A stretch of DNA of 64,000 nt from Bacteroidales bacterium UBA1309 (GTDB lineage: Bacteria; Bacteroidota; Bacteroidia; Bacteroidales; Dysgonomonadaceae). Below the pieces are notes generated by a model. That model saw only the letters and a list, made by a program, of their open reading frames with translations, searched no databases and was not told the DNA's origin. The stretch covers positions 1-64,000 of the forward strand of contig DBTT01000011.1 of assembly GCA_002307185.1 (NCBI GenBank), in the 5' to 3' direction. Below, piece after piece: positions 45,056-54,143 of the stretch. A program made the position numbers and the translations under genes. Position 1 is the first letter of the stretch; each line of letters starts with the position of its first letter.

Positions 45056-46558
45056 TTATTGCAATGCTTTGTTTAACATGTAGTACACTTCATTGTTACG
45101 CAAATCCTGACGGAATTGACGGATTGTAGTATCCTTGTCAATAATCAGCAATTCAATATCAGCAATTTCAGCATAATCTTCCAACATTTCGGTTGTCACC
45201 GCGAATGAGAAGCTGGAGTGGTGTGTTCCACCTGCAAGAATCCATGCACCTGCACCGATTTCGAAATTTGGCATTGGTTTCCACAAAGCACAAGCCACTG
45301 GAAGCTTAGGCAACGCATGAGGTTCATAGACTTCCACTTCGTTCACGATCATACGGAAACGGTTTCCCATATCCACGATAGTAGCGGCTACTCCTTCGCC
45401 CTTGTGAGCTTGGAACACTAGGCGGGCGCAAACTCCGGCATCACCGATACCCAGGAAATGCACCTCGATGCGGGGTTTCACACCTGTGATGTCTGGATTG
45501 ATTTCCAGCATGTGCGATTGCAAGATGGTGCTGTTTTCGCCATCAAAGTTCAAGGTGTAATCTTCAAGGAAAGATTGCCCGCCAGGAAGACCTTGCCCCA
45601 TCACCCACATGGTGCGAACCAAGGCGGCAGATTTCCAGTCGCCTTCTGCTCCAAAACCATAACCTTCAGCCATCAAACGTTGTGAGGCGAATCCCATTAA
45701 CTGGCTCATTCCTTCCAATTCGTTGAAGCTTGTAGTGAAAGCTTTTGCTCCCTTGTCTTGCAAGAAACGGCGAAGGCCAATCTCCTGAGCTGCGGCAGCA
45801 CGAACAACTTTGTGTTTTTCAGTTCCTTTTTTGCTGTCTTCAGCAAAATCATAGATTTTTTCATATTCTGCAACCAAAGCGTCTATTTCAGCTTCAGTGA
45901 CAGCTTCCACATATGGAACCAATTTTGCGATTGGCGCATTGTCCACGTGATATCCTAAACGAATTTCTGCTTCCACTTTGTCTCCGTCGGTAACAGCCAC
46001 ATTGTTCATGTTGTCTCCAAAACGGATGATAAGCAGATCTTGAGAATCTGCCCAACCGGCACATACACGTTGCCAATCAGCAATTTTTTTCTGGGTAGCT
46101 TCGTCTTTCCAATACCCAACCACTACTTTGCGGGGTTTACGCAAACGGCTGGTGATGTGACCAAATTCACGGTCACCATGAGCCGATTGGTTCAAGTTCA
46201 TGAAATCCATATCAATTTCACTCCAAGGAATCTCCGCATTGTATTGGGTGTGGAAGTGAAGTAAAGGCTTTTTGTAATCCCTCAATCCATGAATCCACAT
46301 CTTTGCTGGAGAAAAGGTGTGCATCCAAGTAATCAGGCCAATACATTTCGAATCGCCATTTGCGGCACGCATGATTTCTGAAATTTCAGCTGAAGAGTTA
46401 GCTGTTCCTTTATAAACCACCTTGACTGGAAGGTTGCCTGAATCATTGAGGCCTTTGACCATTTCATTGGAATGAGCATCCACTGCCACCACTGCGTCTC
46501 CGCCATACAAAAGCTGAGCTCCGGTTACAAACCAGATTTCTAGATCTTTAAAGTTCAT
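45056..46558 (-). CDS. araA: L-arabinose isomerase
   Basis: Converts L-arabinose to L-ribulose (Mn-dependent). 500 residues. FVTGAQLLYGGDAVVAVDAHSNEMVKGLN at the start, CIGLITWMHTFSPAKMWI, FNELEGMSQLMGFASQRLMAEGYGFGAEGDWKSAALVRTM (metal-binding Glu residues) and ILAGGTHHSSFSFAV (late His). Second gene of the ara operon, 132 bases behind araD. Confidence 0.97.
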   Translation of the reverse strand: MNFKDLEIWFVTGAQLLYGGDAVVAVDAHSNEMVKGLNDSGNLPVKVVYKGTANSSAEISEIMRAANGDSKCIGLITWMHTFSPAKMWIHGLRDYKKPLLHFHTQYNAEIPWSEIDMDFMNLNQSAHGDREFGHITSRLRKPRKVVVGYWKDEATQKKIADWQRVCAGWADSQDLLIIRFGDNMNNVAVTDGDKVEAEIRLGYHVDNAPIAKLVPYVEAVTEAEIDALVAEYEKIYDFAEDSKKGTEKHKVVRAAAAQEIGLRRFLQDKGAKAFTTSFNELEGMSQLMGFASQRLMAEGYGFGAEGDWKSAALVRTMWVMGQGLPGGQSFLEDYTLNFDGENSTILQSHMLEINPDITGVKPRIEVHFLGIGDAGVCARLVFQAHKGEGVAATIVDMGNRFRMIVNEVEVYEPHALPKLPVACALWKPMPNFEIGAGAWILAGGTHHSSFSFAVTTEMLEDYAEIADIELLIIDKDTTIRQFRQDLRNNEVYYMLNKALQ

Positions 46559-46690
46559 AGTATTTTTAATATAGTTATAGATTAATATTTACTTTATTTT
46601 CGGAATGTGCAATTTGCAAGTTAGGGGTAATAAAAGAACGCCCCATCTCTTCAAATATATCTCGTCTAAATGAACAATAAACAGGCTAAT

Positions 46691-47380
46691 TTACTGTCCA
46701 TAATAAGCATCCGGGCCGTGTTTGCGGAAAAAATGTTTTTTGATTAATTCACCGTTCATTTTCAGTTGAGGATTTACGGCAAAGGAAATACTCGCCATTT
46801 TGGCCACCTGCTCAAGCACTACTGCGTTATGCACGGCATTGTGAGGATCTTTTCCCCATGAAAAAGGACCGTGATTGTTCACTAGAACTGCCGGAGTGAA
46901 ATCCTCATTGAGATTTGCAGAACGGAAACGTTCGATGATTACATTACCAGTCTCTAATTCGTATTGATTTTCAATCTCTTCGTTGGTCATGTAACGGGTA
47001 CAAGGAATATCATCCTTGAAATAATCGGCATGAGTTGTACCAATGTTGGGCAAATCAATTCCCGCCTGAGACCATGCCGTAGCATACGTTGAATGAGTGT
47101 GGACAATGCCGCCGACGTTAGGAAAAGCTTTGTAGAGAGCAAGATGAGTTGCAGTATCGGAAGAGGGTTTCAGCTTGCCTTCAACCACATTGCCTTCCAA
47201 ATCGAGAACGACCATATCTTCGGCTTTCATCACATCGTAAGAAACGCCCGATGGTTTGATTACCACCAAACCTTTTTCTCGGTCGATACCACTCACATTT
47301 CCCCAGGTGAAAATCACCAAACCATGCTTGACAAGATCCATATTGGCCTCAAAGACCTCTTGTTTTAATTTTTTCAGCAT
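46691..47380 (-). CDS. araD: L-ribulose-5-phosphate 4-epimerase
   Basis: Zn-dependent class II aldolase/epimerase making D-xylulose-5-phosphate. 229 residues: TWGNVSGIDREKGLVVIKPSGVSYD, zinc-site HTHSTYATAWSQAG, THADYFKDDIPCTRYMTNEEI, and NNHGPFSWGKDPHNAVHNAVVLE (His ligand and catalytic region), ending in the family's ...KHGPDAYYGQ. First gene of the ara operon, with two palindromes in its upstream region. Confidence 0.96.
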   Translation of the reverse strand: MLKKLKQEVFEANMDLVKHGLVIFTWGNVSGIDREKGLVVIKPSGVSYDVMKAEDMVVLDLEGNVVEGKLKPSSDTATHLALYKAFPNVGGIVHTHSTYATAWSQAGIDLPNIGTTHADYFKDDIPCTRYMTNEEIENQYELETGNVIIERFRSANLNEDFTPAVLVNNHGPFSWGKDPHNAVHNAVVLEQVAKMASISFAVNPQLKMNGELIKKHFFRKHGPDAYYGQ

Positions 47381-47416
47381 AATAGACTATACTACTTAGG
47401 TTAATTTATTCTATTG

Positions 47417-47449
47417 CAATGATAGTAATAAGTGTCGATTAGTACACTT
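47417..47449 (-). promoter_or_regulatory. araD promoter region with AAGTGT-N8-ACACTT palindrome
   Basis: TATCATTG (47424-47417, minus strand) is one mismatch from the -7 consensus. The expected -33 position is not TTTG but falls within a 20-bp inverted repeat, AAGTGT-N8-ACACTT (47430-47449). A protein bound there would contact the polymerase site directly. Confidence 0.5.
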
Positions 47450-47456
47450 TATTTCC

Positions 47457-47474
47457 ATATGTTATAAAACATAT
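47457..47474. promoter_or_regulatory. Candidate AraR operator upstream of araD
   Basis: ATATGTTATAAAACATAT contains the inverted repeat ATATGTT-N4-AACATAT. A near copy (15 of 18 bases identical) lies upstream of galM at 52192-52209. It is centred 26 bases upstream of the other araD palindrome. Confidence 0.6.
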
Positions 47475-47545
47475 CTTGCATTTTTTAGGAAAATGCAACA
47501 TTTTTAGGAAATCAAAAAATATGCTATTATGGGACTTGGATAGGA

Positions 47546-48235
47546 TTACAAGGAGAAGTAATACCCCCTTTGTAGCAACTGGTCGTATTTTTTCTTGTTG
47601 AATTTGTAGTAGAATGCTCCCCTTTTAGATGAACTCTTATCTTTGTCTTCTTGCTTTTCAAGAATATCCATATCCAAAATCTTCTTTCGAAAGTTTCTTT
47701 TGTCTAAGGTTGTGTTGTAAATAGCCTCGTAGAGTAATTGAAGCTGTGGTAGAGTAAACTTTTCAGGCAGAAGGTTGAAACCTATGGGGCGATTTGCTGC
47801 CTTCTTGCGCAAAATCTCCACTGCATCTGCCAAAATCACTTTGTGGTCGAAAATCAAAGAATTGATTTCATTGACATTCTGCCAGCGGGTATCATGCACT
47901 TCATAAAGGTCTTCATTAAACAATTCCATATCAATAAGCGCATAATATGCGATGGAAATCACGCGTTCTCCCGTATCACGGCCAATATCGCCGTAGGCTC
48001 CTACTTGTTCCAGGTAAACCCCTCCAATCCCGGTATATTCTGCAACAACGCGGGTGGCCGCCTCTTGCAAGTTTTCGTCAGGCTGCACAAACCCACCCAT
48101 CAGCGAGTCTTCACCAACAAGCGGCTCGAATTTTCTTTTCGTAATAAGGGTGTAGAGCATGCTTCCTCTAAATCCCAAACAAACACAATCTACTGAAACG
48201 TAGGATTTTTCATAGCCTAAATAAAATGCATTCAT
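47546..48235 (-). CDS. araR: Nudix-domain transcriptional regulator, AraR type
   Basis: N-terminal Nudix-fold domain (about 10-135: VDCVCLGFRGSMLYTLITKRKFEPLVGEDSLMGGFVQPDENLQEAATRVVAEYTG) followed by a winged-helix DNA-binding domain (about 150-225: FTLPQLQLLYEAIYNTTLDKRNFRKKILDMDIL, RGAFYYKF). The Nudix box lacks the full catalytic GX5EX7REUXEEXGU glutamates (VVAEYTG instead of REL.EE), which fits a sugar sensor rather than a hydrolase. Bacteroides AraR (BT0354) has this architecture and binds arabinose. The start at 48235 (MNAFYLGYEKSYVSVD) is preferred; the frame opens 24 codons earlier. It lies between galK and araD, so it can control both sides. Confidence 0.88.
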   Translation of the reverse strand: MNAFYLGYEKSYVSVDCVCLGFRGSMLYTLITKRKFEPLVGEDSLMGGFVQPDENLQEAATRVVAEYTGIGGVYLEQVGAYGDIGRDTGERVISIAYYALIDMELFNEDLYEVHDTRWQNVNEINSLIFDHKVILADAVEILRKKAANRPIGFNLLPEKFTLPQLQLLYEAIYNTTLDKRNFRKKILDMDILEKQEDKDKSSSKRGAFYYKFNKKKYDQLLQRGYYFSL

Positions 48236-48323
48236 ATTCGTAAAATAACAATGTGCCTCCCAATCATCAGACGAAGCTTTTCTACTTCCGCATTTCGAGA
48301 GACACATCTTTTATGTTTGATGA

Positions 48324-49475
48324 TTAAATGATCTTACGTGAGCCATCGCCTATAACCACATCATAGACTTTTGGTTCATGTCCATATTTTTCGGCAAATT
48401 CTTTCTTTGCTTTTGCTATAAATGAATCGTAAAGTTCTTCCTTGACAACGTTGATAGTGCAACCTCCGAAACCTCCGCCCATGATGCGGCTACCCGAAAC
48501 GCCTGCTTCTTCAGCCACTGTTGCAAGAAAATCAAGTTCTTCGCAGCTCACCTCGTAAAGCTTGCTCATCCCCCAATGGGTGCCGTACATCATTTTGCCA
48601 ACGGTTTCAAAATCGCCTTTGGTCATTGCCTCGCAAGCATTGCGCAAACGCTCTGCTTCTCCAACGGCGTATTCCGCACGATTGAAATCTTCTTGGTTTA
48701 CTAAATCCTTCACCGAGTTAAGTTGGTCAAAATTAGCCTGGCAAACAAACTCAACTTCTGGATATTTCTTGTTCAGTTCTTTGGCTACCCTTTCGCACGA
48801 AAGACGGCGTTCGTTGTAAGGGGAACCAACCAATGCGTGTTTTACAACGGAATCCAACAATACGACCTTGTAGCCTTTGGGGTTGAAAGGAACATATTCG
48901 AATTCCATGTTGGAACAATCCAATTTAATCAAATGGCCTTCTTTTCCAAAAATCGATGCGAATTGATCCATGATGCCGCAGTTGACTCCCACATAATTGT
49001 GTTCGGTCATCTGACCAACTTTCACCAATTCTTTTTTGTCGATCCCCAGGCTGTAAATGTCATTCAAAGCGTAGGCATAGGCACTTTCAAGAGCTGCCGA
49101 TGAAGACATACCAGCACCAAGAGGGACATCACCAGTGAATACCGTATCAAAACCGCCTGTTTTACCTCCACGTTTTGCCAATTCACGAACGACACCAAAA
49201 ATATATTTTGCCCAACCTTCTGCTGGTTTATCTTCTTCGTTGAGTCCGAATTCGGAATAGTCTTTCAAGTCAATGGCATAGGCACGAATCTTATCGGTGC
49301 CATTCGGTTTAAGCTCGATCAACATCCCCTTGTCAACTGCACCTGGAAGGACGAAACCACCGTTGTAGTCGGTGTGTTCACCTATCAAGTTAATACGGCC
49401 AGGAGAAAAATACACAGAACCTTCTGTTTCAAACTTTTCTTTAAATGTCGAGCGAACAATTTCTAAATTTTTCAT
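48324..49475 (-). CDS. galK: Galactokinase
   Basis: GHMP kinase making galactose-1-phosphate. Signature SPGRINLIGEHTDYNGGFVLPGAVD, ATP loop GDVPLGAGMSSSAALESAYAYAL, catalytic Asp region NCGIMDQFASIFGKEGH, and GGGFGGCTINVV near the C-terminus. 383 residues is standard. The regulator gene follows by 88 bases and galP precedes by 178 bases. Confidence 0.97.
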   Translation of the reverse strand: MKNLEIVRSTFKEKFETEGSVYFSPGRINLIGEHTDYNGGFVLPGAVDKGMLIELKPNGTDKIRAYAIDLKDYSEFGLNEEDKPAEGWAKYIFGVVRELAKRGGKTGGFDTVFTGDVPLGAGMSSSAALESAYAYALNDIYSLGIDKKELVKVGQMTEHNYVGVNCGIMDQFASIFGKEGHLIKLDCSNMEFEYVPFNPKGYKVVLLDSVVKHALVGSPYNERRLSCERVAKELNKKYPEVEFVCQANFDQLNSVKDLVNQEDFNRAEYAVGEAERLRNACEAMTKGDFETVGKMMYGTHWGMSKLYEVSCEELDFLATVAEEAGVSGSRIMGGGFGGCTINVVKEELYDSFIAKAKKEFAEKYGHEPKVYDVVIGDGSRKII

Positions 49476-49653
49476 ACAATTATTCTTTCTTTTGGGTGGT
49501 ATGGAACTCGCCTGATTTTTTAATCATGAATTTTGGCGATTTGACAAAAATCATGCTTTGTTTCATATTATAAAATATTTGATTTTTAAGACGATTAGTT
49601 TATACGTGAGAAAGGGAGAAATATTCCATTCTCCCTCAATATTCTTTTTAAAC

Positions 49654-50994
49654 TTACTCTACCGGAATATCCTTGTTGACGTTTTTACACCCAACAAACG
49701 CATACCAAAGCAGGTAGGCAAGCCCAGCAACGATCACTAGGTAGCTCACATGATAATTGGTGGCATCTGCAAGTTTATTCTGAACCAGAGGAAGAATTCC
49801 ACCGCCAACAACCATCATCATGAATATTCCCGAACCTTGAGCCGTGTATTTGCCCAAACCTTCTGTGGCAAGGTTGAAAATACCACCCCACATCACAGAG
49901 GTGCAAAGACCGCAAAGCACCAGGAACAATGCACCAAGCGGCACCTGCGCCAAGCCAAACCCTTCAGAGCCTTTGAATACGGGCATTGACGTCTTAAGAC
50001 TAACAGGCAAAAAGATAAACAACCCAACGAAGATCAACCCAACAACACAGACAGTTGTCAATTGAACCTTGCTAGAAACTTTTCCACCAACAAGCCCCCC
50101 GAGAAAACGCCCGATAAGCATCATGAACCAGTAAGTACCGGCTACGAATCCAGCTACAGCAGCAGCAGTATCCGGATTCAGCCCACCGCCTTTGCCTGTT
50201 TTGTCGGCAAGGAAGAAATTCAAAGTTCCAGGAATACCGATTTCTACCCCCACATAAACGAAGATACCGATGGCTCCAAACACGAGGTGACGGAATTTCC
50301 ATGCACTGTGTTCGAACACAATATCAGCACCTGTTTTTGCTTGTTCCGGATCCGAAATTGGAATAAACGAAAGTATAACGAATGCTGCGGCAAAGACAGC
50401 CATAGCAATGAATAGCACAGGGTTCACATCGGTGATGGCAGTATCTTTTGTCACTTGCCCGATAAGCGCGCCCACAAACATTGGTGTCAACGTGGCAGAA
50501 AGTGAGTTGAAAGTGCCACCAACTTGCAACAATTGGTTTCCTTTTTTACCACCGCCGCCGAGCAAGTTAAGCATCGGATTAACGACTGTGTTGAGCATGC
50601 AAACCGAAAAACCAGCAATGAATGCACCAAGCAAGTAAATGAACCAGTTAGCAGGTAGATTGAACAGGAAAGACCCCACGGCAACCACGCCCGACAGGTA
50701 TTGCACAAACACACCCAACAAACCAACTGCGATAGCAACTAAAGCAGTTTTCTTATAACCAATCTTAGTTAATAATTTGCCGGCAGGAATACCCATAAAA
50801 AGATAAGCAAGAAAATTCATCATATTGCCCATCATTCCCAAAAAGTTCGAACCCTCCAAAGCCGGTTGGCTTTTCCATATCACACCAATAGGTGCTGCCA
50901 GGTTCGTGACAAATGAAATCATGGCAAAGAGGAAGATCATGGTCACGATGGCAATTGCGTTGCCACCTTGTCCGTTTTCAGATTTTGTACTCAT
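49654..50994 (-). CDS. Sugar MFS transporter, FucP/GluP family (probable galactose/glucose)
   Basis: 446 residues, 12 predicted membrane segments. FucP-family features: FVTNLAAPIGVIWK, NFLAYLFMGIPAGKLLTKIGYKKTAL, GAFIAGFSVCMLNTVVNPMLNLLGGG, GVEIGIPGTLNFFLAD, AGTYWFMMLIGRFLGGLVGGKVSSK. Context between galM (15 bases) and galK marks it as the galactose/glucose:proton importer; exact specificity is inferred. Confidence 0.9.
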   Translation of the reverse strand: MSTKSENGQGGNAIAIVTMIFLFAMISFVTNLAAPIGVIWKSQPALEGSNFLGMMGNMMNFLAYLFMGIPAGKLLTKIGYKKTALVAIAVGLLGVFVQYLSGVVAVGSFLFNLPANWFIYLLGAFIAGFSVCMLNTVVNPMLNLLGGGGKKGNQLLQVGGTFNSLSATLTPMFVGALIGQVTKDTAITDVNPVLFIAMAVFAAAFVILSFIPISDPEQAKTGADIVFEHSAWKFRHLVFGAIGIFVYVGVEIGIPGTLNFFLADKTGKGGGLNPDTAAAVAGFVAGTYWFMMLIGRFLGGLVGGKVSSKVQLTTVCVVGLIFVGLFIFLPVSLKTSMPVFKGSEGFGLAQVPLGALFLVLCGLCTSVMWGGIFNLATEGLGKYTAQGSGIFMMMVVGGGILPLVQNKLADATNYHVSYLVIVAGLAYLLWYAFVGCKNVNKDIPVE

Positions 50995-51009
50995 ACAAAT
51001 AAATAGTTA

Positions 51010-52095
51010 TTAGTGATTTATTGAAAATTTATAAATGGTTTCACTATTGAATGTTTCGTCTGGACGGAGAACCACCTCCGGATACTGAGGCCTGTTGATA
51101 CTGTCTGGGAAATGCTGAGTTTCGAAACAAACCGCACTTCTTTCGGGATAACGTTCGCCATTTTTGGCGACAAAATTTCCGGTCATCCAGTTTCCTGTAT
51201 AAAGCTGCACGCCTGGTTCCGTAGTGTATGTTTCCATAACAATGCCCGTTTTTGGCGACTCGCACACAACAGCCAAAGCCAATTCACCATCCTTTTTATT
51301 CAATACATAATTATGGTCATAACCTTTACCAAAAATCAATTGTTGGAAATCTTCATTGATGCGCGAGCCAATCGTTTGCGGAGTCGTAAAATCCATTGGC
51401 GTTCCTTTCACCGGTTCAGGTTTTCCATAAGGAATCGCAGTTGCATCGGTTGGCAGATAAGTATCTGCAAAAATGGTTAGCAAATGATCGCCAATGTATG
51501 GGTCGCCAGCTCCCGAAAGGTTAAAATAGGAGTGATTGGTCAGGTTCAGAATGGTAGCTTTGTCCGTCGATGCCTTGTATAAAATTTTCAAAGCATTGTC
51601 GTCCGTCAAATGATAAGTAATAGTGGTTGTTAAATTGCCAGGGAATCCTTCTTCTCCATCCACCGAGAGGTAAGTTAATTCAACCGTCTGCGCATCTGTT
51701 TGCTTTGCTTCCCAGACAACAGAATTGAAACCTTTCAATCCTCCGTGAAGATTGTTGGGGCCGTTGTTGATGGCGAGAGTATATTCTTTGCCATCCAACG
51801 TGAATTTGCCGTTGGCAATCCGATTTCCAGTTCTCCCACACACCGCACCAAAATAAGGCTCTTCGGATGATAAGTACTCTTTAATCGAATTGTGTCCAGT
51901 GACAACATCTACAAAATTACCGAGTTTATCGGGAACAAGTAAGGAAACGATTTTTGCACCATAGTTGCTTACAGCTACTTCACTTCCACTTTTATTGGTC
52001 AACACAAACAAATCCGTCTGTTTCCCATCAACAATATCGCGAAAAGCGGCAACGCTCAATCCCGATTTTGTTTTCTGTACATTTAATTCAGTCAT
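51010..52095 (-). CDS. galM: Aldose 1-epimerase (galactose mutarotase)
   Basis: Interconverts alpha and beta anomers of galactose before galactokinase. 361 residues; VSNYGAKIVSLLVPDKLGNFVDVVTGH, FGAVCGRTGNRIANGKF, NNLHGGLKGFNSVVW (His), LNLTNHSYFNLSG (catalytic His region) and the catalytic Glu in RSAVCFETQHFPDSIN. No signal peptide, so cytosolic. First gene of the gal operon. Confidence 0.95.
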   Translation of the reverse strand: MTELNVQKTKSGLSVAAFRDIVDGKQTDLFVLTNKSGSEVAVSNYGAKIVSLLVPDKLGNFVDVVTGHNSIKEYLSSEEPYFGAVCGRTGNRIANGKFTLDGKEYTLAINNGPNNLHGGLKGFNSVVWEAKQTDAQTVELTYLSVDGEEGFPGNLTTTITYHLTDDNALKILYKASTDKATILNLTNHSYFNLSGAGDPYIGDHLLTIFADTYLPTDATAIPYGKPEPVKGTPMDFTTPQTIGSRINEDFQQLIFGKGYDHNYVLNKKDGELALAVVCESPKTGIVMETYTTEPGVQLYTGNWMTGNFVAKNGERYPERSAVCFETQHFPDSINRPQYPEVVLRPDETFNSETIYKFSINH

Positions 52096-52191
52096 TTTTC
52101 TTATTGTTAAATATAAGGTCTATGAGGATAATTTTATTTTCAAAAAACGTGTAAATTTACCATTAATAGATACTTTAGAGGCTATTATTAA

Positions 52192-52209
52192 ACATGTTTT
52201 ACAACATAT
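52192..52209. promoter_or_regulatory. Candidate AraR operator upstream of galM
   Basis: ACATGTTTTACAACATAT with ATGTT-N4-AACAT, 15 of 18 positions identical to the element upstream of araD. It is about 97 bases upstream of the galM start. The rest of 52096-52480 shows no gene. Confidence 0.58.
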
Positions 52210-52503
52210 ACTTAACCGCATTAACGTGTATTGCCACAAGGATTTCCCAAAGACTCTTGATTTATACGCTATTTGTCAAACCTGAGGCATATCCAAACCA
52301 AATAAATACAAAAACTATTTTCCATTTTAAACATCCCTCGTAAATTCGCCCATAGAATTATTTTCGAATTTATATCGGAAACAATTTAAAAAATAATCTA
52401 CCAACATACCTTATAAAGAGTAGAAATACAGCCAAAATTGTTAAAAAATATTTAATTCAAGAAAAATAGTATGGAAAAAAAAAGCTTAACTAATTTTAAT
52501 CCA

Positions 52504-52511
52504 TATATTTG
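52504..52511 (+). promoter_or_regulatory. -7 element for the RRM gene
   Basis: TATATTTG matches the -7 consensus; no clear TTTG at -33. The transcript leader would be about 120 bases, AT-rich and long for this genome, as is common for cold-responsive RNA-binding protein genes. Confidence 0.45.
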
Positions 52512-52639
52512 TGTGGCATTAGCGTTTGAACAAAGGAATCGGAACTTCTTTTCAAGTATTTGACAAGCACATTTCTCTCCTCATTTTTAACCAATTGCAC
52601 GAAGCGTTTTATTTTTTATTTTTAATTTACATTTTTAGA

Positions 52640-52987
52640 ATGAACATTTTTATTGCCGGGTTAAGCTACAACATCAATGATGCTGACCTAAAAGATTTGT
52701 TTGGAGAGTATGGAGAAATTTCATCAGCCAAAGTGATTACTGACAGAGAAACAGGCCGTTCCAAAGGTTACGGTTTTGTTGAAATTGCTGACGAAACTGC
52801 TGGACAAAAAGCTATTGACGAACTTAATGGTGCTGAATACGATGGAAGAACTATTTCTGTATCAGTAGCTCGTCCACGTACTGAAGGTACAGGTGCACCT
52901 CGCCGCAGCAACACTGGTGGCGGTGGTTTCAACCGTGGTGGTGGCAATGCTGGAGGCGGTGGCTTCAGAAGCCGCGAGAGATATTGA
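52640..52987 (+). CDS. Single-RRM, glycine-rich RNA-binding protein
   Basis: 115 residues. RNP2 (MNIFIAGLSYN) and RNP1 (SKGYGFVEI) sit in one RRM (1-78), followed by an Arg/Gly-rich tail (RRSNTGGGGFNRGGGNAGGGGFRSRERY). The frame extends 38 codons upstream, but that part is hydrophobic and unlike the family, so I start at 52640. Bacteroidota carry several such proteins, and they may act as CspA/Hfq-like RNA chaperones; that role is inferred. Confidence 0.93.
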   Translation: MNIFIAGLSYNINDADLKDLFGEYGEISSAKVITDRETGRSKGYGFVEIADETAGQKAIDELNGAEYDGRTISVSVARPRTEGTGAPRRSNTGGGGFNRGGGNAGGGGFRSRERY

Positions 52988-53036
52988 TTTTTATGACATA
53001 GAGTTGTGTAAAAACAATCATTCCAAAGAAAAACAA

Positions 53037-53069
53037 AAACCCGAAAGCTTGAGGCTTCCGGGTTTTTTT
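53037..53069 (+). terminator. Terminator of the RRM gene
   Basis: ACCCGAAAGC and GGCTTCCGGGT pair with one mismatch around TTGA, followed by TTTTTTT. Confidence 0.85.
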
Positions 53070-53162
53070 GTTGCCTGATTAACGTATAGAGGGTTTAAAA
53101 GCAAAGATGTGAAGCTTTTGATATAGAGTTATCAATCGATAATACCCCAATCCGATTTCAAG

Positions 53163-53212
53163 AAAAAAACAATTAACGCCAAAATATTCCTAGTGGAAAT
53201 TTTTGGCGTTAA
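53163..53212 (-). terminator. Terminator of the ATP synthase operon
   Basis: TTAACGCCAAAA pairs with TTTTGGCGTTAA (12 bp) and TTGTTTTTTT follows on the minus strand, about 50 bases behind the atpG stop. Confidence 0.85.
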
Positions 53213-53260
53213 ATAAGTTTGCTACCGATACGGGATTATGAAAAACCCAACGGACCTACA

Positions 53261-54136
53261 CTACAGTGCGGAAGCCCCGCCAATAATATCCAACAACTCG
53301 TTGGTGACGGCCTGTTGCCGTGTCTTGTTATATTGGATTGTGAGGCTTTGAATCAATTCATCTGCATTTTCTGTAGCCACTTGCATGGCCATCATCCGTG
53401 CAGCGTGTTCGGAAGCAGCAGAATCAAGTGCAGATGCAAAAAGCTTCGCATTCAGGACAGTAGGGATCAAGCTTTTCAAAATTTCTTCCTTATTTGGTTC
53501 AAGGATATAATCTGCATGCACAGGCTTTGCACCCGAAACAGGTTGGTTCTGAGTCAAATCAAACGGCAAAAAGGTGGAAGTTGTCAACAATTGAGTTCCT
53601 GTACTCTTGAAGTGATGGTAAATCAAAATAATCTCGTCCAGCTCCTCCTTCACATATTTATCCATAAGCAAAGCCGATAGCTCCTGAACATCATTAAAAA
53701 CAGGTAAATTGGCTATATGCTGATAGCTTCCATGTTTGAAAGCGGACTCTTTGTCCACAAACTGCTCGATTTTTTTCCCCACCGGGTAAACCTCGATATT
53801 GTCTTTTCCTAAATGAAGCTTCGAATTATAAACTTTCAGGAATTCCTTCTTTATATTCGAATTATAAGCCCCACAAAGTGTTGAATTGGAGGCAAAAACC
53901 ACGATCCCGACTTTACTCACCTTCCTTTTCTTGGTAAAAGGCGAATCGTTACTTGAGTCGGACGACAACAAGTTAGTCAATATGGCATCTAATTTCCGCT
54001 GGTATGGCAAAAAATTAATTATCGCATATTGAGCCTTGTGCAATTTGGACGAAGCAATCATCTTCATCGCCGAAGTAATCTTGCGGGTGTTCTTTACCGA
54101 CCCAATCCTGACTTTTATTTCCTTAAGAGACGCCAT
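53261..54136 (-). CDS. atpG: ATP synthase F1 subunit gamma
   Basis: Central rotor shaft. 291 residues with conserved N-terminus MASLKEIKVRIGSVKNTRKITSAMKMIASSKLHKAQ and C-terminus ARMMAMQVATENADELIQSLTIQYNKTRQQAVTNELLDIIGGASAL. Last gene of the operon, 7 bases behind atpA. Confidence 0.97.
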   Translation of the reverse strand: MASLKEIKVRIGSVKNTRKITSAMKMIASSKLHKAQYAIINFLPYQRKLDAILTNLLSSDSSNDSPFTKKRKVSKVGIVVFASNSTLCGAYNSNIKKEFLKVYNSKLHLGKDNIEVYPVGKKIEQFVDKESAFKHGSYQHIANLPVFNDVQELSALLMDKYVKEELDEIILIYHHFKSTGTQLLTTSTFLPFDLTQNQPVSGAKPVHADYILEPNKEEILKSLIPTVLNAKLFASALDSAASEHAARMMAMQVATENADELIQSLTIQYNKTRQQAVTNELLDIIGGASAL

Positions 54137-54143
54137 TTGCTAA

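Noticed and set aside
52526..52639. 38-codon N-terminal extension of the RRM protein
   Set aside because: Hydrophobic, unlike the family, and overlaps the predicted leader; the Met directly before RNP2 is the usual start.
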